Below are positions 8,627 through 18,294 of a DNA stretch of 64,000 nt, piece by piece. The notes under the pieces are model-generated. The model was not told the DNA's origin. It worked only from the letters and a program-made list of their open reading frames with translations, and searched no databases. Every line of letters begins with the position of its first letter. The stretch's first letter is position 1. The position numbers and the translations under genes were made by a program. Origin of the DNA: Vibrio genomosp. F10 str. ZF-129 (GTDB lineage Bacteria > Pseudomonadota > Gammaproteobacteria > Enterobacterales > Vibrionaceae); assembly GCF_000287055.2 (NCBI RefSeq), contig NZ_AJYQ02000118.1, forward strand, positions 1 to 64,000. The letters run 5' to 3'.

Positions 8627-10627
8627 TTACACTCGCGTAAACTGGTCCATTTCTGTATTGAGTTCAACCACCTGCTCTTTCACCGTCACCGATGTCGCAT
8701 GAGTACTTTCTGCAATTCTCGATACATCGTCTATTGAACTGGACACCTCGCCCATTAAAGCGTTAATAGCTTGAGTAGAATCCGACTGTGCTTCTGCTGC
8801 GTTCGCGAGTTCTGACATCTCATGACTTAGCATCTCTATTTGCTTAACCGTTGACACTAATTTTGCAACGGCTAGTTCTGTGTGTTGTGCGCCTTGCTGA
8901 GCCAAACTCTTACTCGCTTCAATCTCATCAACTACCGATGATGTGGAGGCTTGGATAGCATCGACAATTTGGTTTATTTCGGTTGTCGATTCTGTTGTTC
9001 TTGTCGCTAGCAAGCGAACTTCATCGGCGACAACGGCAAAGCCTCGCCCCTGCTCTCCCGCTCGAGCAGCTTCTATTGCGGCGTTTAATGCGAGTAGGTT
9101 CGTTTGCTGTGCAAGACCTTCAATAACTTCCGTCACCCTACCAATCGCTTCGCTTTCACGACTAAGCGTCGTCACCTCGGCACTGGCTTGTTCAATGGTT
9201 GAATATAGCTTTTCGACCGTTTGTTTATTTTCGCCCAATGCCTCTGAACCCTGGCTGATTAGCTCGCTCGACTGGGCCAGTGTTTTCATCGATTGATCCG
9301 CATGATGAACCGTGGTTTGTGCCGATTGGGCCACGTCATCCAATTGCTGAACGATTTGATGAATGTCCTCTTTTTGCCCAGAAACCTGACTGAGCGTCTC
9401 TTGATTGGCTGTCAGTAAGCCTGAAATGCTGTCATCAACTTGATGAGCTTTGTCTGTCACACCTTGAACAATGCCAGCTAACGATTGATTCATTCGATTA
9501 ATAGAGTCGGTTAAACTGGCCAATTCATCGTTGCCTTCAACATCAAGGGCCGGTTGTGATACATCGCCACTCGCTATTAATTGAGCTCGTTGAGAGATAC
9601 GGCTAATTCGCCGACCGATATTACGCCCCATAAAATGTGAAATGGTAAAAGCTGCAACAAGCGCTATTAATCCTGCTGAGATCAGTAGTCCAATCACGCT
9701 AGAAATAGCACTAAATATCTCTTGGCCTGTTTTATCCGCTTGCTGCTGTTGGGTTACAACGAGGTTTTCGAGCGATACTTCAAGTGTTCGCGCGGCTGGG
9801 ATAAGCTCATCCGCCATTTTTTGATTTGCTCGGTTCCATCCCGCGGACTTTCGCAGTTCAACGACTTCTTGTACCAATGGGAAATAAAGTTGCTGCATTT
9901 CATTAAACAACGTCCACAGGACGACGTCGCTACTGTCTAGCAGCTCCTTTTTAGATTCGATCTCTGCAACGGATTTTTCATGAACGTTTATAAAATCAGC
10001 GTACTTATTAAGATGAACTTGTTTCCCATACAGCAAAAAGTCTCGCATTGAAGCCAACGCGTTTGAAAGGGAGGTATAGCTATCCGCGTATAGTTTAAAC
10101 AGGCGTTTTCGTTCTTCGCCTTCCTTATTTGATGATTCTTCATTAATCAAACCTTGAATTTGATCAAGTGCCACTTCAGCGATAGGCGCAGCTTCGTTAA
10201 TGAATAAGCTATGAGCCGGAAGGTTTTCATCACTGTGGCTAAGATCGGTGATCTCTGTGACTAAGCCCTTTAGTTGGATCCATTGACCACTTATCTGAGC
10301 AAACTCTTCCTCCGAGATCAACACTTCGAGAGTGGGTAATCGTTCATCGGTAGACGCTATTATTTGATTTAATGTGTCCAATTGCTCTGCGCCAACCTGT
10401 TCGTTATCGCCCAGTAGCATAAAGGCGCGAACCGTCGAGAGCGTTGCTTGAACGGATTGTTGCAGTGAACGACTGGTGTCTACAGTCGGTAAATCGGACT
10501 GAAGAAGTGAATGTGTCTGAGCTTCAACAACGGTTACGCTACGGTATGCAAAAAATGCGGATGCGATAAAAAGTACTGCTAGTAGCAGAAAACTAAGCTG
10601 CAACTTCCCTGATATCGAGAGTTTCAT
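8627..10627 (-). CDS. Methyl-accepting chemotaxis protein
   Basis: Transmembrane chemoreceptor of 666 aa. Membrane helix 1 is at about residues 9-29, followed by a helical periplasmic ligand region of about 280 residues, membrane helix 2 at about 308-332, HAMP ([17 protein letters not shown]...) and a long cytoplasmic signalling coiled coil. The conserved hairpin tip is present ([20 protein letters not shown], then [12 protein letters not shown]). This tip binds CheA and CheW. There is no C-terminal NWETF-type CheR tether. The ligand cannot be read from sequence. It is a single gene with its own upstream region and no linked che genes, as is usual for the many receptors of vibrios. Confidence 0.93.
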   Translation of the reverse strand: MKLSISGKLQLSFLLLAVLFIASAFFAYRSVTVVEAQTHSLLQSDLPTVDTSRSLQQSVQATLSTVRAFMLLGDNEQVGAEQLDTLNQIIASTDERLPTLEVLISEEEFAQISGQWIQLKGLVTEITDLSHSDENLPAHSLFINEAAPIAEVALDQIQGLINEESSNKEGEERKRLFKLYADSYTSLSNALASMRDFLLYGKQVHLNKYADFINVHEKSVAEIESKKELLDSSDVVLWTLFNEMQQLYFPLVQEVVELRKSAGWNRANQKMADELIPAARTLEVSLENLVVTQQQQADKTGQEIFSAISSVIGLLISAGLIALVAAFTISHFMGRNIGRRISRISQRAQLIASGDVSQPALDVEGNDELASLTDSINRMNQSLAGIVQGVTDKAHQVDDSISGLLTANQETLSQVSGQKEDIHQIVQQLDDVAQSAQTTVHHADQSMKTLAQSSELISQGSEALGENKQTVEKLYSTIEQASAEVTTLSRESEAIGRVTEVIEGLAQQTNLLALNAAIEAARAGEQGRGFAVVADEVRLLATRTTESTTEINQIVDAIQASTSSVVDEIEASKSLAQQGAQHTELAVAKLVSTVKQIEMLSHEMSELANAAEAQSDSTQAINALMGEVSSSIDDVSRIAESTHATSVTVKEQVVELNTEMDQFTRV

Positions 10628-10760
10628 CCTTTAACTCCTATATTTAACCAATAGGCCAATATAGCTGTATTGAGCTAAATATAACATCGTTATCGCTGCT
10701 TTTATGAAACATTCCCGTCACACCATTCTTACAAGTAATTATTTTATAGTGACTTATCTG

Positions 10761-10823
10761 GCTAACCAATAGCTAACTCACTAATAGTTAACTCGCTGAC
10801 AAACAACTCGCTACTGCGTCAGC
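10761..10823. repeat. Degenerate AACTC(G/A)CT repeat cluster downstream of patatin gene
   Basis: Short related words (GCTAACTCACT, GTTAACTCGCT, ACAACTCGCT) recur in about 55 bases just after the patatin stop. A GCTGAC/GTCAGC inverted repeat (10795-10800 and 10818-10823) could form a 3' hairpin, but no T-run follows. Confidence 0.5.
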
Positions 10824-12059
10824 TTATAACGAAGTCGAGCACCGAGATTCTATTTGGCTACGTTGATTGATAATGAACTCTTTCCCTGCCAGCAAGCCTT
10901 GCTGGTAGTCACTGAGAATATCATCTTTCCCACTGAGTAGGCCTCGACTTGAAAGTGGGTTTGCCGGTGATATTTCATGTATGACGATACCTTCAGGAGG
11001 CCTATTCATGAACTCTTTGACCGATTCATGGTTAAGATAATGAGAGACTAACATCTCCATTTTCTTTGAACTACCCCCTGAAAAATGCCCTTTCTTCGAT
11101 TGCTCTTTCAGCAAATTAGCCAGCTTTTCTACTTCTGGCACCCAATTAATATTGCCTGACTTTCTTAATAATGAAGGAGTAGATAATGAAGGCATGGTTA
11201 ATGAGGGGACCGCTAATGAAGGGTAATTTGACTTTACCCGTTCAACCGCTTGAGAAAACTGCTGATGAAACTCATTCAAACGAGACACATGCCCAACTAA
11301 GCCATACTTTTCAACAAACTGATCAAAGCCGCTTTCTATGCCAAGAGAAAATTGGGAAGGCGGTTTGGGCTGCGATTGATTTTCGTTAGCCAACGGCTTT
11401 TCGTTAACAAGTAGCTTTTCATTGGCAAGCTGCTGCTCATTAACAAATGGCGTTTCATTCATAATAGGTTCAGTGGTGATAACGACCAGTTCTGTTGCGC
11501 CACGTCGATACGCTTCATGTACAGGAATCGTTGATGTCACGCCCCCATCAACCCAAGTTGCACCATCAAATTCAATGTCATCAAAATAGAGAACGGGAAT
11601 CGCACTGGTTGCACGTAAAATATCAAACCAATTGTCTTCAAAAATCGGGTAGTAATAATCTTTAAGCTCTTCAACGTGTGTCACACAGGCCAGCGCTTCT
11701 CTTTTACGACCAAGATGAAGTTGTTCTAGTTTCTCTTTTCCTTTTTTTATGTCTAATGGAAACTCCCCACTTTCCACAAATTGAAACGCCCAATCCAGAT
11801 CCATCGGCTGCTGTTTATTCACAAACTTATTGAAATCAAAAAAACGCTGATTCGTGGTGTAGTTCATTATAAAATCGAGTGCCAAACCCGTTTGACCAGC
11901 GATGAATGCCGCGATGTTTAACGCCCCAGCGGACGTACCCAAATAGAGAGAAAACGGGTCATACTCTTGTCGCTTAAATTGATCCAAAACACCTGCCGCG
12001 AAGGCGCCTTTTTGACCGCCACCCTGAACCACTAAAGCACTTACTGTTGAATCAAGCAT
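10824..12059 (-). CDS. Patatin-like phospholipase, YjjU family
   Basis: Predicted serine lipid acyl hydrolase of 411 aa. The oxyanion-hole motif GGGQKGAFAAG is at about residues 13-23, the nucleophile elbow GTSAG near 42, and the second catalytic residue is in the DGG motif (WVDGGVTSTIP, near 170). The C-terminal part (PPEGIVIHEISPANPL...) matches the E. coli YjjU tail domain. The linker between the two is unusual. It holds a six-residue repeat beginning NE (NETPFV, NEQQLA, NEKLLV, NEKPLA) and, further on, a five-residue PSL repeat (PSLAV, PSLTM, PSLST, PSLLR). These are encoded by in-frame 18- and 15-base minisatellites and make the protein longer than YjjU. The substrate is unknown and I see no signal peptide. 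Confidence 0.88.
   Translation of the reverse strand: MLDSTVSALVVQGGGQKGAFAAGVLDQFKRQEYDPFSLYLGTSAGALNIAAFIAGQTGLALDFIMNYTTNQRFFDFNKFVNKQQPMDLDWAFQFVESGEFPLDIKKGKEKLEQLHLGRKREALACVTHVEELKDYYYPIFEDNWFDILRATSAIPVLYFDDIEFDGATWVDGGVTSTIPVHEAYRRGATELVVITTEPIMNETPFVNEQQLANEKLLVNEKPLANENQSQPKPPSQFSLGIESGFDQFVEKYGLVGHVSRLNEFHQQFSQAVERVKSNYPSLAVPSLTMPSLSTPSLLRKSGNINWVPEVEKLANLLKEQSKKGHFSGGSSKKMEMLVSHYLNHESVKEFMNRPPEGIVIHEISPANPLSSRGLLSGKDDILSDYQQGLLAGKEFIINQRSQIESRCSTSL
11167..11224 (-). repeat. 15-bp in-frame minisatellite in patatin gene
   Basis: About four degenerate copies of a 15-base unit (core TAATGAAGG on the plus strand) encode PSLxx units. Whole-unit gain or loss would keep the frame. Confidence 0.8.
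11380..11465 (-). repeat. 18-bp in-frame minisatellite in patatin gene
   Basis: Four to five degenerate 18-base units (core TTTTCRTTRRC on the plus strand) encode the NExxLA/NExxLV hexapeptides. Frame is preserved if copy number changes. Confidence 0.8.
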
Positions 12060-12550
12060 GAGAACCTCTATTTACTATTTCGGGAAACTAGATAGACCGT
12101 ATTTTATGGTTTAATTGGGGATATCGACACTCACATGAGCATAAACATTAACGCAGAGTCGAGAAAGCCTAACCTTGCAACTCTTTATAGCAAGATCACA
12201 AAGAATAAATTAACTGAGGCTTCATTACCCACTTGCATCAATATTATTTATACTGATTTTGCTATCCAGCAAATTATAATAAATCCACGATAAAACAAAG
12301 TGTTAATTCTACAAATAATTCATTGCATCAGTCTTGACAATACTCATACCGAACACATAGTTTTAACAACTGCTTCAATTATTTAACACATTGAAATTAA
12401 ATGATTATTTGATAAAAAAAGAGATTCCAATCACATTTATATTGGTTATAATCCGCGCTCTTTGCGTTAATTGTTGATAAACGCAAACTAATTTTGAAGA
12501 AATACCTTTAATCACTTCCTCGATACGTCGAGGCAACACTGGAATAAATA
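12060..12550. promoter_or_regulatory. Long AT-rich upstream region of the OFA transporter
   Basis: This 491-base gap separates the patatin gene and the OFA transporter gene. No gene is seen. Near its right end are a TATAAT -10 hexamer (12447-12452, weak -35), an inverted repeat TTTGCGTT/AACGCAAA (12461-12487) just after it, and a palindrome CCTCGA-TACG-TCGAGG (12518-12533) close to the ribosome binding site. The two symmetric elements downstream of the -10 could be repressor sites or 5'-leader hairpins. Assignment is inference. Confidence 0.5.
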
Positions 12551-13789
12551 ATGAGCAAGATCGATAAAGCTATGCGTATCCTACTAGCGGGATTCTGTAT
12601 CAACCTTTGTCTTGGCATCCTGTATGCTTGGAGTGTATTTAATAAAGCACTGGTTACTGACTTTGGTTGGAGCGCGGCGGATGCTTCTTCTCCATACGCT
12701 ACGGCTACCATCACTTTTTCTATCTGCCTTCTAGTCGCCGGTATTCTTCAAGATCGCATGGGGCCACGTAAGATCCTCATCTTAGGTACCTTGCTGACTG
12801 GCCTTGGCATGATTGCGTCTGGTTTTGTTCATTCGGTACTCATGCTTAATATCACCTTTGGTGTCATCACCGGGGCAGGCATTGGTTTCGGCTATGCGTG
12901 TTTGTCTCCTTCAGCCATGAAGTGGTTTCACCCATCTAAAAAAGGCATGGTTAACGGCTTAATTGCCGCGGGATTTGGTCTTGCTGCTATCTACTTAGCC
13001 CCGCTCACTTCAATGCTTATTACCGACCTAGGTATTAACACGGCATTCATGATTCTCGGAACAGGCGTTTTACTCATTGCCGTTCCATTAGCATGTACCA
13101 TCAATAACCCTGATGAAGACTACGTACCAGCAGAGCCAAAAGTAAAAGCAGGCCAAGCTCCAATCGTTGTTAAAAAAGCGGCTGACATCAACTGGAAGAC
13201 AATGCTGAAAACCCCTCAGTTTTATTCACTTTGGGTGATGTATGCGTTTGCAGCATCAGTGGGCTTGATGGTGATTGGTAACATTACTAACATTGCAAGT
13301 GTTCAGGCAAATCTACCAAATGCGGTTTACTTAGCGTCTATTCTTGCTGTATTTAACTCTGCAGGTCGTGTTGGCGCTGGTATGTTGTCAGACAAAATTG
13401 GGGGTGTTCGCACCCTTCTTCTTGCCTTTATCCTGCAAGGCATCAATATGGTGTTGTTCGCGACATTCGATTCTGAATTTACACTCATTATTGGTACCGC
13501 TATTGCCGCGGTTGGCTACGGCACATTGCTCGCAGTCTTCCCATCACTGACTGCGGAATATTACGGCCTAAAAAACTACGGTACCAACTACGGCGTGCTC
13601 TACACAGCATGGGGCATTGGTGGTGCACTAGGCGTTGCTGTTGTGGGGTATTCTATGTCTCATAACGGTGGTTACAGTCTAGCTTATACGATTTCTGCTG
13701 CAATGATGGCTGTTTGTATTGTTCTAGCATTTGTTACTAAACCTGTGAAAGAAGTGTCTGCAGACCAATTACAAGCGGTAAGCGCATAA
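12551..13789 (+). CDS. OFA-family MFS transporter (monocarboxylate-type)
   Basis: Twelve-helix transporter of 412 aa in the oxalate/formate antiporter family. The family signature is CLGILYAWSVFNKAL in helix 1, with NGLIAAGFGLAAIYLAPL in the middle and the SDKIGGVRTLLLAF loop. The nearest E. coli relative in kind is YhjX, and related proteins move small monocarboxylates such as formate, oxalate, lactate or pyruvate. The substrate here is not known. The gene stands alone between a long upstream region and its own terminator, so it is a one-gene unit. Confidence 0.88.
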   Translation: MSKIDKAMRILLAGFCINLCLGILYAWSVFNKALVTDFGWSAADASSPYATATITFSICLLVAGILQDRMGPRKILILGTLLTGLGMIASGFVHSVLMLNITFGVITGAGIGFGYACLSPSAMKWFHPSKKGMVNGLIAAGFGLAAIYLAPLTSMLITDLGINTAFMILGTGVLLIAVPLACTINNPDEDYVPAEPKVKAGQAPIVVKKAADINWKTMLKTPQFYSLWVMYAFAASVGLMVIGNITNIASVQANLPNAVYLASILAVFNSAGRVGAGMLSDKIGGVRTLLLAFILQGINMVLFATFDSEFTLIIGTAIAAVGYGTLLAVFPSLTAEYYGLKNYGTNYGVLYTAWGIGGALGVAVVGYSMSHNGGYSLAYTISAAMMAVCIVLAFVTKPVKEVSADQLQAVSA

Positions 13790-13813
13790 TCGTTATTGAT
13801 ACCTCACTATTTG

Positions 13814-13844
13814 AAATGGCCCGACCTTGTGTTGGGTCATTTTC
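13814..13844 (+). terminator. Terminator after OFA transporter
   Basis: AAATGGCCC pairs with GGGTCATTT (one G-U pair) across an 11-base loop, followed by TTTTC. A reasonable intrinsic terminator. Confidence 0.65.
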
Positions 13845-13899
13845 TATCCGCTTTCAACTCTTCCTTTCTATACCCTCGCTACGTGTTCATCTTGCTATA

Positions 13900-13933
13900 C
13901 TTAATACATATGGCTTAATACATATGGCTTAAT
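13900..13933. repeat. 14-bp tandem repeat
   Basis: Two perfect copies of CTTAATACATATGG plus a partial third lie in the non-coding 331-base stretch before the cis/trans isomerase gene. The rest of this stretch (13845-14120) holds only the putative cti promoter. Confidence 0.85.
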
Positions 13934-14082
13934 AGTTATTGCTTGATCGTTATGACCCATAGCTAGATTTTTATGATCAAATTTCCATGGCTATTTCCAT
14001 GACGAGAGTGACTTGAGCAACGATGGGTAACTCACGCTGTATAGAGTCAAGTTGCTTCATTAAACCCAGCTATTTTTTGTTG

Positions 14083-14088
14083 TATAAT
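14083..14088 (+). promoter_or_regulatory. Putative -10 box of cti
   Basis: A consensus TATAAT lies 32 bases before the cti start codon. The -35 (TTAAAC, 17-base spacer) is weak. Confidence 0.4.
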
Positions 14089-14120
14089 CATAGATAGTTT
14101 TAATCTCTTTCGGTAACAAC

Positions 14121-16475
14121 ATGAATTTTAGGAAGTTCCTTTTCTTAAGTTTTGTCGTCATTTTCTCAGGTTGTGCAACTTACGCAGGGCTGAACTACGA
14201 TGAGCTATTCGGTAAAGCGAGTGTTCAGCAACGGACAGTTAGCCACGAGTCCGCACAGGCTGATTTTTTCCTCAATGAAGTCAGACCCATCATTGATAAC
14301 CGCTGCGTGGTTTGCCACGCTTGTTACGACGCACCTTGCCAACTCAAGATGTCGTCTGTCGAAGGGATAGATCGTGGAGCCAGTGACGCTCTGGTGTACC
14401 AAGGAACACGCTTAACCGCGGCTCAGCCTACACGACTGTTTGAAGACGCACAGTCAACCGAGCAATGGCGAGCTTTCAATTTTCATCCGATACTCAATGA
14501 GCGTGCTCAAACCCCCACGGCGAATATTCAAGCCAGTTTGATTTCTCGTATGCTGATGCAAAAAGAAAATCACCCTCTGCCCGATCAAAAGCAGTTGGAG
14601 GGATTTGATTTTGCCATTGATCGATTGCAGGAGTGCCCTTCTATTGAAGAGTTCGATAACTATGAGCAAGATTTCCCTACCTGGGGAATGCCTTACGGAC
14701 TCCCTAATATCAGTAGTCACGAATACAGCACACTGATGGCATGGGTTGAGAACGGCTCAATCATGAATGCCTCTCTTCCTTTGTCTAAGGCGGAACTGAG
14801 TAAGATAGCGGAATATGAAACCTTTCTAAACAAGGATGATCTGAAAAGCCAACTCTCGGCTCGGTACATTTATGAACACCTTTTTCTTTCCCATCTTTAT
14901 TTTTCGGATCTCACCGATAGCCCTCGTTACTTCAGTCTTGTCCGATCCTCTACCCCACCAGGAGAGTCGGTTCAACGTATAGTCACTCGTAGGCCTTATG
15001 ATAGCCCAGGGGTTGACCGTGTTTACTATCGATTAATTCCAGAACAAGGGACGACCGTAAGCAAGACTCACTTACCCTTTGAATTAAACAAAGCTCGTAT
15101 ACAAGATTGGAAAGCGTGGTTTGTAGATGAGAGTTACACTGTCACTAGATTACCTAGTTACCAAATCGGTGTCGCCGCTAATCCTCTGACCGCTTTCTTT
15201 GATTTGCCAGTTCGTTCACGGTTTAAATTTATGGTCGATACCGCTCAAAACACCATTGGCGCGTTTATAAAAGGTCCCGTTTGTCGTGGTCAGCTCGCAC
15301 TCAACGTGATTAACGATCGTTTCTGGGTGATGTTTATTGATCCTGATAAATCTAATCTTCCAGAAATAAATGAATTCTATCAATCGCAAGTAAATAATTT
15401 ACGACTTCCCTCTGAACTTGATAGCACAACTGTCCCTGTTGTCAGTTGGGTAAAATACTCACGTCAACAAGCTCGCTATTTAGAAGCAAAATCAACATTC
15501 ATTAACGATTGGTTCAATCAGGGTGAGTACTTAACCACCGATATCCTTTGGCAAGGTGATGGCAGTAATCACAACGCTGCCCTCACCATTTTCAGGCATT
15601 TTGACAGCGCCTCGGTGGTGCAAGGGTTAGTCGGACACCCGCCTAAAACCGCGTGGGTTCTCGATTACGCACTCCTTGAAAGAATCCATTACCTTCTGGT
15701 AGCAGGCTTTGATATCTATGGTAACTTTGGCCACCAACTGATCACTCGTATGTTTATGGATTTTCTTCGACTCGAAGGGGAAACGAATTTTATCTCTCTG
15801 TTACCACGAGAGGTTCGCCATATCGAACATTCGAGCTGGTATCAAAATCAAAGTAGCGACTTGAGTGATTTTTTCCAGCGTAATATCCGTCCATTTGACC
15901 AACAGAGTCTCGTTCCATATCAGACGACAGATTACAAAAATGAGCTGTACGATATTCTACAAACTCAGCTTGGACCGGTGCTCAATGCTCGATATGACAT
16001 AAAAAAAACTGATCTCTCACCCCGTAACGAGCGTATCCTTAACTCGGTTAATGGTATTACAGGCAATGGTGTCCAGTTTCTTCCAGAGATCATCATGATG
16101 ATCGTTGAAGCAGATACGGGAGAGGATGAAGTATTTACCCTCCTGCGTAATGCCGCCCACACGAATATTTCGAGTTTGTTTAATGAAGAGAGTAATCGTG
16201 ATTTTGATAATGACGACTTAACATTAGTCAAAGGTATTGTAGGAAGCTATCCGTCGGCGTTTCTTCTTGTCGGTGAAAAAGAGGTTACTGATTTAGTGAA
16301 GATGCTCTCCACCCTTAAAACGGAAGAAGACTACATTAAGTTACTGGATCGATTTGCTATTCGACGCAGTGACTCATATTTTTGGCCGTTCAGTGACCGT
16401 CTGCACGCTTGGTACCAGAAAAATCAGCCTATCGAATTTGGGTTGCTTGACTACAATAGATTTGAAAATAGATAG
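14121..16475 (+). CDS. cti: Fatty acid cis/trans isomerase (cytochrome-type)
   Basis: Periplasmic heme enzyme of 784 aa that converts cis-unsaturated phospholipid acyl chains to trans, a rapid membrane-rigidifying response to solvents and heat. The N-terminus has a signal sequence ending in a possible lipobox (FSGC, residues 14-17, with atypical Phe at -3). The c-type heme motif CVVCH follows at about residues 62-66, in the context CVVCHACYDAPCQLK that is characteristic of Cti. The rest is a long soluble domain without repeats. Length fits the family. A small gene follows 48 bases downstream with a strong ribosome binding site, then a terminator. Regulation is not evident beyond a -10-like box. 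Confidence 0.9.
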   Translation: MNFRKFLFLSFVVIFSGCATYAGLNYDELFGKASVQQRTVSHESAQADFFLNEVRPIIDNRCVVCHACYDAPCQLKMSSVEGIDRGASDALVYQGTRLTAAQPTRLFEDAQSTEQWRAFNFHPILNERAQTPTANIQASLISRMLMQKENHPLPDQKQLEGFDFAIDRLQECPSIEEFDNYEQDFPTWGMPYGLPNISSHEYSTLMAWVENGSIMNASLPLSKAELSKIAEYETFLNKDDLKSQLSARYIYEHLFLSHLYFSDLTDSPRYFSLVRSSTPPGESVQRIVTRRPYDSPGVDRVYYRLIPEQGTTVSKTHLPFELNKARIQDWKAWFVDESYTVTRLPSYQIGVAANPLTAFFDLPVRSRFKFMVDTAQNTIGAFIKGPVCRGQLALNVINDRFWVMFIDPDKSNLPEINEFYQSQVNNLRLPSELDSTTVPVVSWVKYSRQQARYLEAKSTFINDWFNQGEYLTTDILWQGDGSNHNAALTIFRHFDSASVVQGLVGHPPKTAWVLDYALLERIHYLLVAGFDIYGNFGHQLITRMFMDFLRLEGETNFISLLPREVRHIEHSSWYQNQSSDLSDFFQRNIRPFDQQSLVPYQTTDYKNELYDILQTQLGPVLNARYDIKKTDLSPRNERILNSVNGITGNGVQFLPEIIMMIVEADTGEDEVFTLLRNAAHTNISSLFNEESNRDFDNDDLTLVKGIVGSYPSAFLLVGEKEVTDLVKMLSTLKTEEDYIKLLDRFAIRRSDSYFWPFSDRLHAWYQKNQPIEFGLLDYNRFENR

Positions 16476-16523
16476 ATTTGAGAACAGGCAAATCAGGTCT
16501 GTAACACGTATAGGAGGTGGATC

Positions 16524-16703
16524 ATGGCACTAAAAGATAGTATCGAGGCATTGGAGCAGCAAATTTATATCGCTTGCTCAGAAGCTGATTACGATACCGT
16601 TAACATGCTAGAGCATCAATTAGAGGTGCTAAGAGATCGCGCTGAGCATCCCTTTGACGATGATCCTAACGCACTGAGTGATAACTCACTGAAAAAAGAG
16701 TGA
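16524..16703 (+). CDS. Small conserved-type protein downstream of cti
   Basis: A 59-residue acidic protein (MALKDSIEALEQQ ... LSDNSLKKE) that starts with ATG behind a textbook AGGAGG site. The first 40 residues are predicted helical and amphipathic, rich in E, L and Q, with a heptad-like pattern suited to a short coiled coil. The tail is acidic and unstructured (HPFDDDPNALSD). It lies between cti and a strong terminator, so it is probably cotranscribed with cti. I do not recognise a family or function. Confidence 0.7.
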   Translation: MALKDSIEALEQQIYIACSEADYDTVNMLEHQLEVLRDRAEHPFDDDPNALSDNSLKKE

Positions 16704-16776
16704 TAGCTCATCGAAAAACAAGTGAAAATTGCTTGTGTGATTGAATAATGAGGCAAAACAGCCAGGCTATAACGAA

Positions 16777-16806
16777 ATAACACCCTACGAAAGGGTGTTA
16801 TTTTTG
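16777..16806 (+). terminator. Terminator after cti unit
   Basis: AACACCCT pairs with AGGGTGTT (extendable by flanking AT/AT) across a 5-base loop, followed by ATTTTTG. It ends the cti and small-protein transcript. Confidence 0.85.
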
Positions 16807-16980
16807 TTTCTAGCCGCTTTTAATAAAACCGCTACTTATACCAATCGTAGTAAATAACTGTTCACCCTAGCTAGTTAAAATACTCGATAACGGCGTTAGA
16901 ATTGTTGATTGTAGAATAACAACTTATCAAAAAATTCCTCCTTGTTCTCAAGCTTTTTTTCCTACGCTATTTCTGATCAC

Positions 16981-18294
16981 TTACTGACTGTGATTGGTCT
17001 TATTCATCTGATCATGCATCGCGTCGACGAGATTCCCAGAAGGGTCGCCTGACAGCTCCCAAGTAAAGATACCGCCTAATTTAGCTGATTTGGCCCAATC
17101 TGCCTTTGCTCGGATGGATCGTTCATCTTCAAACGAAATAAACACTTTGTCCTTTTCATTCCACAAGTAAGGCGCTTGAGCTTGCTCGTCGTATAGGTAG
17201 CTATAACCTTGCTTGTCACTGTAATTTTCCATCAAATCCCAGAACATAAAGTACCCATTCTCACCGGTACCAAATTCCGCTCCTTTCTCAGAGACTAGGT
17301 CTGATGAAGGTAATCCACCTTGATAGTCTTTTGTTCCTTGCCAACCTCGGCCATAAAATGCGGCACCCAGAACCAGTTTCTCACTTGGAATGCCCGCCTC
17401 TATCATTTGGTTGATGAACACATCAGCGCCCATTCCCCACCAGCTTCTCTCTGTTGCGTGAAGATTGGTAAGGTGTCCCGTTTGTTGCCCCCACCCTCCG
17501 AGGAAGTCGTAGGTCATTGCAAACATATTGGTTAAATAAGGCGCCGCGCTCGCCCAGTCAATTTGAGTCGCTTTAGGGCCAACACCTACAGCAGTAGACA
17601 GTTCGTACTCTCGTTGAGTCGATTTCGATAAAGCATCGAGGTCCTGGCGAAGGGTTTTCACTAAATAGGTAAAGGCTTCTCGTTCTTGGGCTTTTTGGTC
17701 ATCATTAAGCTTTGTGTCCGGATTCCAAGGCGATGTCGTCAGCCCGCCTCCCCCAGGGTATTCCCAATCGAGATCGATGCCATCAAAGAACGCATATTGT
17801 TCTATAAGCTCGACCGCTGTTTTCGAGAACTGTTGCATAGCCTTAGGGTCTTTCGCCATGGCATGAAAGGGTTCCGACATCGTCCAACCACCAAATGACG
17901 GTAAAATCTTGATTGAAGGGTTGTCGTTCTTTAACTGAGCAAGCTGAGCAAAGTGACCTTTGTAGTTAACATCGACTTCTACATCACCAAAGTCATGTTG
18001 CAGGGCGGCTTGACTATCAACAATAATCGCACTGAAAGGGGCCTTACCCTCACACGCTTTCTCAACCTGCTCTTGGACCGCATTCGACGCTCCAGTATGA
18101 GGGCCACACATACTTAAAAATGCGTAGATAATGTGAGTCAATTTATCGGCGGGAATGTCTTTCACCGTATAAGGGTTTTGCTCTTTGTTATATTGCCAGT
18201 CGGCGAAGTAACCCGCCACGACTGGCTCATTTGCACTTGCCGATGAAACAGAGAGTGCAGACAACATAGCCAGCGTTGTAAGTGTTTTTTTCAT
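16981..18294 (-). CDS. Secreted GH18 chitinase
   Basis: Exported endo-type chitinase of 437 aa. A signal peptide (MKKTLTTLAMLSALSVSSASA) precedes a single GH18 TIM barrel. The catalytic DxxDxDxE motif is in FDGIDLDWEYPGGGG, with the strand-3 SFGGWTMS motif upstream and the MTYDFLGGW and FTWELSGD motifs downstream, all typical of bacterial family 18 chitinases. There is no chitin-binding or fibronectin module, so it is a minimal enzyme, perhaps acting on soluble oligomers. Start is supported by AGGAGG. Single-gene unit. Chitin use is a hallmark of vibrios. Confidence 0.92.
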   Translation of the reverse strand: MKKTLTTLAMLSALSVSSASANEPVVAGYFADWQYNKEQNPYTVKDIPADKLTHIIYAFLSMCGPHTGASNAVQEQVEKACEGKAPFSAIIVDSQAALQHDFGDVEVDVNYKGHFAQLAQLKNDNPSIKILPSFGGWTMSEPFHAMAKDPKAMQQFSKTAVELIEQYAFFDGIDLDWEYPGGGGLTTSPWNPDTKLNDDQKAQEREAFTYLVKTLRQDLDALSKSTQREYELSTAVGVGPKATQIDWASAAPYLTNMFAMTYDFLGGWGQQTGHLTNLHATERSWWGMGADVFINQMIEAGIPSEKLVLGAAFYGRGWQGTKDYQGGLPSSDLVSEKGAEFGTGENGYFMFWDLMENYSDKQGYSYLYDEQAQAPYLWNEKDKVFISFEDERSIRAKADWAKSAKLGGIFTWELSGDPSGNLVDAMHDQMNKTNHSQ

